A stretch of 64,000 bases of DNA, taken from Hypericum androsaemum. Taxonomy: Eukaryota > Streptophyta > Magnoliopsida > Malpighiales > Hypericaceae. How positions within the stretch are numbered: position 1 is the first letter of the stretch; every line of letters starts with the position of its first letter. The position numbers were made by a program, and so were the translations under genes. Positions 54,600 through 64,000 of the stretch are shown here, piece after piece. The stretch is from positions 620,001 through 684,000 of the forward strand of contig OZ023185.1 in assembly GCA_963995505.1 (NCBI GenBank), read 5' to 3'. The notes below the pieces were generated by a model. The model ran no database searches. It was not told the DNA's origin and worked only from the letters and a program-made list of their open reading frames with translations.

Positions 54600-55679
54600 G
54601 CTGAAGCTGAAATTAGAATCTCCAACCAAGAACGTGTATCACGGGAACGACAACATGGTCAAGGTATAACTTAACCACAGCAAGTTGGAATTTTTCCTTT
54701 GGCTAAAGATTAAGCAATGAGATTTGCCGATGAGTGGCCCTGCTTTGGTGTGTCCCTCCAGACCCAGAACAAAACATTTGTCAATATGCGCAAGCAAGTT
54801 GGTGGGCCTCTGGATGACAAGACCCAATTTGATGGCTCCCAACAATGTATTCGTAGTGGCGTATGACAGGATTGATTTTTTTGTGGGGGTAACACTTCAA
54901 ATCTTCGAGTTACATTAACTTATTGAAAAAATATAAGATAAGTTAAAATTTACTTTAATATTTTGTAGTTTCGTACTTTGTTATATCACAATCTCGTGGT
55001 TTTACATTTTTTAACCAAGTGACATATTCTACCGGACAAACAACCACATGACATTCGTAATCTTAGTTATTTGAATTAATCTCTTTTGTTATGTTACATT
55101 ACTAATTTTATATCTGTATGGTATATCGTTGGGGCCTAATCTTTACATCATCAAATGTCCTTTCCGTTTAGATTTGATTCACAATGTTATCAATTTTTGT
55201 TAATTTTCTCTCAAATTAGTAAAATTTCATGTTACACGTATAAAATTAGTGATGTGACATGACAAATAGATAAAATTAGTGACATGACAAATAAAATAGT
55301 TCAAATAACTGAATTTAGCGTGTCGAATTGTCGGTTAGGTAAAACCTCTACTACCTCATTAAAAAATTTAAAAATATAAAATAGTTGATACGAAACTAGA
55401 ATTTAACCCAAATTTTTTAGACATGGTTTTTTCTGCTTCGCAGCAGCTACGCAGCTTATAGGGGGTGTCGTGAATCACGACTGGAATAAGAAGTGAAGCT
55501 CGAAAGCAGTCATCTTTTCTTTTCCAATGTTGATGAAGTTCCCTCTTTCTTGGGCAAAAGCAGATTCCTATGATATATAGCCAAATATTCAATGACGATG
55601 AATATAATGACTTGGCTTTACTCTTATCTCTCCAATATTCCAATTGCCTCTGCATCCATTATATAAACCCTATCGTCAC
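54600..55679. other. Spacer upstream of the MSL gene, with an unidentified open stretch
   Basis: Around 54640-54900 the minus strand is open in two frames (AIKLGLVIQRPTNLLAHIDK, then CFVLGLEGHTKAGPLIGKS in one of them). The GC content is higher than its surroundings and may be a gene or LINE scrap; I do not recognise it. 54940-55350 has 'actttaatattttgtagt'-type text resembling MULE terminal repeats of this window, too weak to call. (cat)n/(cgt)n repeat at 55688-55713. Confidence 0.35.
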
Positions 55680-55961
55680 CCATTTGCATCATCATCATCA
55701 TCGTCGTCGTCCCTTTCAATATTAAAAAAAAAAAGAAGAGAAAAGGTGCATTAGTTTTGCTGTGCTAAGTTGGAACCTGGGGTCATAAAATCAGGTTGGT
55801 TTTGCTTACCTCACTAATACCGTCCAAGTTCAACTCCAAAATAACAAAACCAACGTTAGCAAATGCTTAATACATTGTTTCCAGTAGGAAATTATATCAA
55901 CTGCAAGACAAAATTGATTGAATGTGGGTCTATAATTTTTTTTTGTCTTTTGAAGCAGGAA

Positions 55962-58169
55962 ATGTCGTCAGATCAAAGGATAGACATGCCGGTGGACAAG
56001 ATAACCAAGGTTCTACCTTCTGAGGCCAGTAAGAGGAGGTACGGAAAATTAATGAAGGAGGTGGCTCTATTTGTTTGTTTCTCCTCGCTTTTGATCGCTA
56101 GCTTCACCAGTGAAACGTTGAGAGATTCAACATTATGGGACTTGGAAGGCTGGAGGTGGTCCACTCTAGCCTTCGTTCTTTTAGCGGGCTGGATTTTGGC
56201 TAAGTGGGCCGTGCGCCTTTCAGCCAAATTTGTGGCCCATCTTCGAGACGGGGGTCGTATTAAAAGGGAGACGGCCTATCTTATTCTGGGCTTGAAGCGC
56301 AGCTCGACGGGCTTTATTTGGATGGGCTTCGTTTTGGTGGGCTGGCTGTTGCTTATAGTTTTCAGGGTCGGTGGTCCCGAGCCCAGGCCCGACAAGGAAA
56401 CAAGGAAGGATTTTAGTTTCGTGACGAGGACAATAGTTGGTGTACTTGTTGGGTTCGCCATATGGATGGTGAAGACTTTGTCCCTGGAGTATTTGGCTCT
56501 GTACTTCATCGTCGAGAGGTGCCGAGAGAAGATTGAGGAGACGAAGCAGGAACAAAGACAGCTGCGTGGCATCTGCGAAGAGATTGGCGGGGAGATTAGC
56601 CAGAAACGTAGAGTGTTGAACGATGAGTACGAAGCCATAACCAAGGACAGGTACTGGACCACAAAGTTTGTGGTGAATCAGATCACTGAAACAGATCTAC
56701 CCATTTATGTTGAGCAGGACGATATCAAGGAAGACGGGGTGGACATTAGCTATGAACGAGTCGCCCGCCTTACTGGAGATAAGCTTTTTGATAAGATTGC
56801 ACAAAAATGTGCAGGTGGCAATGCAGCACCTAAAGGGCGACCCAAGTTAGACATTTCTCCTTTGATCATCTACCTGTTTGTTTTAACGACTATCCCCAAT
56901 ATAGTTTTTCCTTGACAAACACGTTATCCATTAACCATATACTGAACAGGTTCATAAGGAAGAGTAAAGCACAAAGGAAGTTAATGGAGAAGTTGGAGGA
57001 AGCCATTCAACCGGTTAGACCTTTGAATAAGAGTCTTGGAGATGAACGATTTAGAAGATCAGATTTCAGAAAATGGGTGGTGAGTAGACAATGACTCCCA
57101 TTTATATGCACGTGCACTATCTTTTCTTAAGTGATTGTTTGGAATATAATTTGACCAAACAAATACAATAAAGTTCCTCATCTTCATATACATTTGTTCA
57201 ACTCTAGGTTGTTGTGGATATGGGTTAGTATTATGGAAAATTGTTGTGTACCATCTCAGGTGAGAGTTTATCGACACCGATTGGACTTGCTGCGAACATT
57301 AAACGGCAGAGACGACGTCCTCGGAGATCTAAATAGGGTTGTTTCCACCATCCAGCTGGTGCTTATGCTGATTGTGTGGTTGGTAATAACACAGCTGCTT
57401 TCAAGCGAATTGCTGATTGTCGTATCAACTCAGATCCTGGCCTTAAGTTTCATGTTCAGTGAGTCTGCCAAGACAGGATTTGAGACCATCCTATTTGTTT
57501 TCGCGACTCAGCCATTCGACGTCGGCGATTGTATTAAAACTGGCCCAGATGCTCGTGAGGTAATTGATTTTGTCATTTGAATATAAAACATTCAACAAGT
57601 TAAGCCAATCAAAAAGTTACTAGATGCACTACTGCATACTGACAACATTGCAGATGGTTGTCCACGACATGAATTTATTGAGTACAATTTTCAAACTCGT
57701 GGACGGCGAACTTGTGTTCTTCCCAAACTCAGAACTGATGAAGAAAGACATCATCAACTTCTACTACGTACCAGATTCAAGCGACAGTGTGGAATTCAAC
57801 ATCCCAATTGACACTCCAGAAACCACTATCAACGAGCTTAAGTCTAAAGTGGAAAAGTAAGTGCATTTTCCGAGTCTCATTAGTGTCTTGGTTAACATGA
57901 TTAAGCATATGATGCTAGTTGCTACGTGCTTATTGAGTGAGACTATCAGGTATTTGGTGAAACAACACAAGAACTGGAACCTTCAAGAGGACTTTTTTGT
58001 GGTTGAGGAGAATGACTTAAAGACCAAAAGCGTCATCCTTAACGTGTATCACACCGTACGCTTTAATAACGGCGGGGACAGAGCCAAGCGCAGAAACGAA
58101 CTAACTACAGAAGTCACCAAGTATATTAAGGAGCTCCAAATCCCCGTCGATGAACAAGAGAAGGCATAA
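55962..58169 (+). CDS. Mechanosensitive channel of small conductance-like (MSL10 type)
   Basis: Five exons, 55962-56845, 56950-57079, 57260-57559, 57654-57856 and 57950-58169, join in frame to 578 residues. MSL proteins are tension-gated anion-preferring channels; MSL8-10 act at the plasma membrane. Six membrane segments are visible: EVALFVCFSSLLIASF, WSTLAFVLLAGWILAKWAV, GFIWMGFVLVGWLLLIVF, RTIVGVLVGFAIWMVK, then in the MscS domain VSTIQLVLMLIVWLVITQLL and STQILALSFMF running into FETILFVFATQPFDVGD. The beta domain follows (VVHDMNLLSTIF, VFFPNSEL). The N-terminal cytosolic part is only about 30 residues, against roughly 150-200 in Arabidopsis MSL10, so the start may lie further upstream or the N-terminus is reduced. 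The first donor (aa|gttaga) is weak and chosen because it keeps the frame. The ATG at 55962 follows an acceptor-like ttgaagcag, hinting at a 5' UTR intron. Confidence 0.85.
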
Positions 58170-58941
58170 GCCCACCAAGTGATCATACATTTTGGCCCAT
58201 CACATGAGCCGTGATCTCTCTCCTACCTGTGTTTCCTATTAACAGAGTTCAAGATTTGATAAGTTTTGAGTTGTGTGGTTGCAATCTGAGTGATGTCTTC
58301 GTTCTCTCTCTCGAGTGATGTCTTCTTGTTCTTGGTGTTCTTTTGGCAATAAAAACGTTTTTAGTTGAATCCATTTTAAAATTGTTCTCATACTTGTAGT
58401 TTTGGGTTCCAATTACAGGTTTCTGACTTTTAACGGGATAACAAAATAAAAGCTATAAATAAATTACTCTTGGTATAATTTTACCCACTACTTGAGGGTG
58501 CGTACCTTAGAAAAATACATGTTGTCCAGAATGCTGGAACCTTAAATTCGACCAATGTAGTATCCTGCAAAAAATTACGAATTCAACAAAAAACACCAAC
58601 TCAGTTTCCCTTTCTAAACTTGAACAAATTAGCTCATAATAAGAACATTTTGCACCGACCTTCCGCTATTCGTCACAGGCAAATCTTGCTCTCCGGTCTA
58701 CAATTCACATCTTTGTGCACGGGTAATCTCCCATGAGATAGCCTCGGTGTTCATGGTTAAGCTTTGACTAAGTCTATCTTCATGTCTCTTGCAGTTCACT
58801 AATGCAACGATGAAATTCTCGCCTTCCAGGGACGAGGGATACATGAACTGTTCATCCTGCAATGCACACAGGTAGACAAATATATGTGATGCTACTTAGT
58901 TCTCGCAGAAGCTTTTGCAGCTTGCACTGGATTCTGCAGGC
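58170..58941. other. Convergent intergenic region between MSL and OB-fold genes
   Basis: 3' flanks of two convergent genes. An aataaa-like signal follows the MSL stop near 58349. No separate gene seen, although the last exons of the OB-fold gene could extend here. Confidence 0.45.
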
Positions 58942-61900
58942 CTAGCATCCTGTGAGGATCTAAGCAAAAACAATGCACAACCATTATCTAGAAATCTGCT
59001 TCACAAGCAGACGAGGGCATTGGACGACATGATTTCCAAATGATTAAGTCAGTTTTTGGGTCGAGCAGCGTACCAGCAAGGAGGCTGATTCAACTTTACA
59101 TGGTATTACGTTTAGTAACAAGCAATTACTATTTAATGATGTTTAGATAAAGATAACATTCTGCTGTTACTTGCACACTTCGACTCAAAGCATTTCGAAG
59201 AAGTGGCAATTTGTCAACCAGTTTGGTGAACATTATTGGAACAGATTCGGACATTACCTCAGACAGATGACAAAACTCATCAGGAGATATCTGCAATAAC
59301 TCGGCTGCTGTTTGCCCCGTGCACCATGCAAAAATATTAGCAGTCTCATCAGCAATGATTATTATTAGGTGGAACGTGCGGACCACTACTTCTGTGTTGC
59401 AAGTGCAATGACAGAAGCTGCAGTTGACATCTCCATTAGGCATCGTGTTAACCACATGACCACAAAGAGAATGAGTAAATCTAGTATTCACATGCCATTG
59501 ATCAACCTGGTGAAGCTTAACTAGACAAATCTGTAAACATTGTGGAGGAAAAAAAGAAATTTGTTAGAAGACACGAAAGCCAGATGAATGGTTCCTTACT
59601 TCGAGGTCCTAAAAGGGGTAAGCTTAATTTGATAGACAAAATATCTGGATTTGATTTTTTTTTTGTTTCCCTTTAAGAGGATAAAAAAACGATCGACAGC
59701 AAGCGAAGGTACAACAAAATGATAGATTAATCATATGATTGAGACCAATAAACTTGCAAGAAATTAAGTGCAACAGCAGGATATCGAAACAAAGCTGAAA
59801 GTGCCAGTACTCATACTTGTTGGCAGCTAGTATCGTGCAATAGATCATGGAGACTTGACAGCTTGCAAAGACAAGGAGAGTTCAGAAAAGCTGGCAAACA
59901 ACTCAGGTTCACAAAGGATGCTCCACTATCATTCTCAAACCAAGAAAGTTCATAACTGCCAGGTAAATAGTCAGCACGTGAGAAGCGAATTGATAGTGGC
60001 GGCCCAGCCTCATAAACCCAATATAGAATAAGTTGCAATGCCTATAAACACAAGGGAGAACCCATGCAAACCATCATCTGCATTGAAACAAGGAGTTAAT
60101 ACTTGGTTATCTCTTACCTTCCATGCCTCGTAACCGAGCATGACAAGCCAGATATAAAGATTGTGTGACCAACTCCCACTCTTCCCAGTGACCTGAGTAG
60201 AAGAAAAGGCTGTGTCAAATAATTAGTTTAACGCATCACCAACGTTATGGAGGCAATTTGAGCTCGCTTCGATACCAAGATTCAGCAAAGTGTAGCTTTG
60301 CACAAACAGCCCCCGTCAAATCCTCAATCTTTAAGGAGAATACAACATCTGAGGTTCTTTCATGATGAAAGATGTCCGCAACAATGCCATAAAGACTGAT
60401 GCTACTCATCTTGTCACGAAGATCAGCCACAAATGTCTGAAAACTTATATGTCAGATATGCAACTCAACCAAAATGTAAGAACATGTTTAAACTAATTGT
60501 TGTATAAGGGACACGTTTAAGGCCCTATAGTTTCATGGGGACCAGGTTGTACTTTGAAAGAGGAATCAAGATAGTTTTCCTTTGATCTTGAAATTTCAAT
60601 GATTAGTGCCAAAAGGTTGTTGATTAACATTCATTAAAGGAAAATAAGATCCACTGAGAAATTAAAGCAAACAGTACGTCAATAAAATGAGAGTTGAGTC
60701 GCATGGAAGCTCACACGAAAAGGGTAGTTACTGAAATCAATGGAGCCATGAGAATCACAGGGTAATTTCACTTGTGAAACTTTGAGGCCCTGAGTAGGCT
60801 CCAGTGCACTCATTAGCTTAGATCCAAGATATCTGTTTTGAGATAATTGTACGCATACCTGCAGAACGATTTGAGTCGGAAATCAACTTCGTGTTGCAGA
60901 AGAACATAGCATCACTTATAAATGATGCAAGATCTTACTTGCTCCTCATGTTGAATGAAAGGCACCAGATACAGTTGTGTTGCACTACCGTATTCTAGGC
61001 ATATTTCATCGGTCGCACAACTTCCAATGTAAGGACTATCTAGTGCAAGCATACTTCCAATGCTGCAAGTAGACAGCTAAATTGATTGGTAAAGACTATA
61101 GCATAAAAAAGTTTGATATAGATTGTCAGAATATTAACCTGAAAAGATTGGCCAGAATAACCTGCTCACCCCACAAGAGAAATTTAAGCTTGATGCCATC
61201 ATTATCAGTTAGTGTTATTTGCCTCCGCTGCACACTGTTGAATACCCCTGGAGCTTCCACTGGTCCTATAGATTCAATCCTACTCATGAAATACAACAGT
61301 GAAACATGGACTTGATGAGGTTCTGTCATGCTCGTACATCGAAGTCATATAACGATAACCCTAGTTACTATATGATACGGTCTCTGGGATTTTTAGCAAA
61401 AGCATGTTGGGATTCCTCAAGAGACACTGACTATACACAACCAAAAAGAGAAAGCCTTTAAAAGCACATCATATCCGGAAGATTGTAGACTTTATGAATA
61501 GAAGGAGGCAGATAATAAGCACCTCGCATATAATGAATAAGAGACACCACTGCTAGCTTCACTTAGAGATATGGATGAGAAAGAATCAGAGCAAAACTGA
61601 GCTGCTATCAGCATGGCATCATCATCTTGTTCCTGAAACAATTGAGATATAATCATTTAGCTGAAAACATTAAATGCAACAATAATCAGAAGATTAAACA
61701 CAAAGTCATTTATGGCTGGATGGAGACTTCGCTTTAATTTGGCACAGGTTGAGGAAAAGCGAGTGCAAGGAATTGTGAGATTACATCATCTAGCAATATG
61801 ACAAGATATTCAGTTGGCAGAAGACGAGGACAACCAGATCCTTCTCTAGCACCCCGAAGGTAGCATCCTGTGAGAAACACTTCCCTCCCTTTGTTCAGAA

Positions 61901-63202
61901 TTCCTGCTCTAGGGTCCACCAGATCATAGTACCTACCAGAAAAGGGTAGCAAGAATTAGTTGCTTCATCGTTGGTTGGTGTCACACAGGCTGTTATGAAC
62001 AACAACAATGTGAGTCAAGTCTTTTTGGTTGTTACAGGAATTGCATGTTTTGACGGTACCCCTAAGATGGTCCTATTACAAGATGAAAATGCAGCCTGAC
62101 AAACAGATTCTCTCTTCTCTTGGGGCAACCAAAAACAAACTCCAAGCATACTCTAGTTCAATTCTAACACCCTCAACAGCGTTCGACAAGTTACTTCATG
62201 CTCTGATCTCGTAAAAGTAAACCGTAAACACCTACAAGAGAGCATGTGCTAGAATTAATGGAAAAAAGTCGAAATTCCACTCTGCACTAGGCACCATCCA
62301 GGTTAGTTTTCAACATCCACCATTACCTCAGAGAAGTATATTCTTCAACTACAACATCCGAAAACACTAGGCATCACGTCCGAACCCTCAACCGATTAGC
62401 AAGGCCACAATAAAACAAATTATTACGCATCTCTTTGATCAAACTGAGGTAAGCACGGAGACCTGCTCGAAAAACCGAAACACCAAAGATGATTATCGCG
62501 ACAGAACCGTAAGTAAGTTACTACATTCACCTGCGGTGGAGATAAAGGTCAATGGTATTGGAGCTCCAAAAGTCCCCCAATCTAAGCATGTATATATCAG
62601 TACCTGAAAAAACAAACGTTAAATCAAATTAAAGAAAGCGAGAAGAAATGCTTATTCAACCGCGAGATCTCGAATCAATTTCAAGGAGACCTGGGAGAAG
62701 GAAAGCGTCGACGATAACGGCCTCCAGGACGCTGCTCAGCGACAAGAAGCTCTTGTCGTAAATGGAATCAATGGAAACAGTGTTCGGAAGCTTATTTCTC
62801 CTGTTCTTCTTCTTCAACTGGTTAATTATCTCCGGCCGCCTCCTTGGCGCCTTCGCCCGCTGCTGATCTCCCCGCGCCTTCTCCAAAACAGAACACGAAA
62901 CTGAGGTTTTGAAACAACAAAAAGAAAAAGAAAAAGAAAACCTAAGGAGCGGTTACCTGGGAGAGCTCGGAGAGGAGGATCGCGGGGGTGACGCCGCTTG
63001 AGTAAGAGATGCATGTCTTGAGGAGTCGAGAAGCGATCCATCTCCACCCGGGCCCACTGCTCTCTTCTCCGTCTTCTTCTTCTTCTTCTCCCTTAGCTTC
63101 CTTCTCCTCCACGGGGTTTAAAACGGCCCTCGCGTACTCGACGAACGCCAGGAACCGGTCGTCGGCCTCCTGGAGTTGCTGGTTCCGGTCGTCTATTTCC
63201 AT
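58942..63202 (-). CDS. OB-fold nucleic-acid-binding protein, probably CDC24-like
   Basis: About 13 exons: 63202-62957, 62880-62691, 62603-62531, 61932-61746, 61632-61523, 61279-61139, 61062-60939, 60858-60715, 60436-60276, 60192-60118, 59955-59817, 59530-59171 and a short last one near 58959-58942, all GT/AG, about 655 residues. It opens MEIDDRNQQLQEADDRFLAF and WIASRLLKTCISYSSGVTPA. Several beta-rich OB-fold segments follow (KLKFLLWGEQVILANLF; DVVFSLKIEDLTGAVCAKLH; VGVGHTIFISGLSC). Near the C-terminus, HSLCGHVV and CSFCHCTC form a putative zinc site, followed by IIADETANIFAWCTGQTAAE, similar to the C-terminal OB fold of RPA70. This matches plant proteins annotated with CDC24 OB domains, with a likely role in DNA replication or repair in the nucleus. 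The family is inferred from pattern only. The exon 10/11 junction and the last exon are uncertain. Confidence 0.75.
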
Positions 63203-64000
63203 GTCGAAGCTGAGGCGGTTATTTGAATTTCCCAGTGCCCTTCCAGAAGTACGCGAATTTTCCCCTTTTCAATTGGGAGGGAAACTGTGGGGCCAGGCGG
63301 GGTTTTTAAATAGGAGGCGCGGGTTTGGGTTTGGCCGTTTGGGTTTAGGTTTCCTTTTTAGGGTGAATGGCGGTTTAGGCCCGCCTCACTGAAAAAAAAG
63401 CCGTTTTGGTAATAAATTAATGTTGATATAAAAATTAAGATTCGTGCAATTAAGTCGAGATCTAAATTCGATCAAAGAATTTAATGTTCGTCTTTAAAAG
63501 CAAATCAATGCAACAAAAAAACGTTCGCTCAAAAAAAATGCAACAAAAAAAGTCCTTCAAATTCAGATTCGTGCATACAATATCTAAATTCGATCCTAAA
63601 AAAAGACAATATATAAATTCAATAAATTAATTTAATGTTTATATTTTGGGTGGTTGACTATTGGCAGGGAAAATTTCAATTTTCTTTTCTTTTACGCATT
63701 TATAATATATGATGTATCTTAAATCTCCAGCGTTATCAAACCCAATAATCAAGTTTTCTGTGGGCCTGACCTCCGGAATCTGGAGAAGATTGTTGGGCCA
63801 GAGGCCCACTGTTTGCCATCTCATCTACTAGTTTTATGCCATGTGTGGATTTTTTTTATAAACTAAACTTTTATAAATTAATAATTATATTTACAATCTA
63901 CTTAGAGTTCCCCTCTTATGAGGTTGCAAAGTAAAACTCTAAAACCTAGTGGGAAAAATGCCATGTATGGATATAATAAAACTATGTAACGAAGACATAA
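63203..64000. other. Promoter side of the OB-fold gene and AT-rich spacer
   Basis: No second gene seen. GC-richer DNA next to the start codon (63203-63390), then AT-rich sequence to the end of the window. Confidence 0.45.

Noticed and set aside
1..64000. Bacterial-type systems: CRISPR, toxin-antitoxin, phage defence, tRNA or rRNA genes
   Set aside because: Nothing of this kind was seen; gene structure and mobile elements are those of a plant nuclear genome.

Overview
This is nuclear DNA from a flowering plant, most likely a eudicot. It has spliced genes with GT/AG introns, plant-specific families (GRAS, UBC32-type E2, MSL channel, plant universal stress protein) and dense nested transposons. 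I see no bacterial operon, CRISPR array, tRNA or rRNA. I cannot name the species.

Layout. 1-2.8 kb: AT-rich DNA with a 176-bp triplet repeat, a LINE RNase H scrap and a 1.2-kb fold-back transposon. 2.8-13.3 kb: a 10.45-kb nest in which a small Mutator-like element (MULE) carrying gene-like sequence was invaded in its left terminal repeat by a 3.7-kb hAT transposon and in its middle by a 5.5-kb Ty1/copia element. Target-site duplications are readable for all three. 13.6-19.3 kb: two host genes, an intronless GRAS regulator (-) and a five-exon ER-anchored E2 enzyme of the UBC32 type (+). 20.2-26.8 kb: a universal stress protein gene (-) whose four exons join into an intact 167-residue frame although two introns are swollen by a LINE, a MULE-like element and a gag-only copia element. 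27-48 kb: a deep LTR-retrotransposon nest. It holds two solo LTRs inside one copia LTR, copia pol debris, a non-autonomous Athila-like Ty3/gypsy element, a chromovirus-type 3' LTR, and an old relative of the copia at 7-13 kb. 49.1-50.8 kb: a second MULE carrying gene-like exons and a nested hAT MITE. 51.3-52.4 kb: a compact, broken duplicate of the stress protein gene. 52.4-55.9 kb: AT-rich spacer. 56.0-58.2 kb: a five-exon mechanosensitive channel gene of the MSL10 type (+). 58.9-63.2 kb: a gene of about 13 exons for an OB-fold nucleic-acid-binding protein, probably CDC24-like (-).

Five genes look functional: GRAS, UBC32, USP copy A, MSL and OB-fold. They do not form a pathway. UBC32 and USP are stress-related families, and UBC32 has two ACGT-core sites in its promoter. 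Every LTR element whose pol region is visible has lost the reverse-transcriptase core, so none can move by itself. I found no convincing new biochemical system. The most informative features are the datable transposon nests and the natural experiment of one TE-loaded intact USP gene beside one TE-free dead copy.

Exon limits are read by eye from splice consensus and reading frame, with no transcript or database support.
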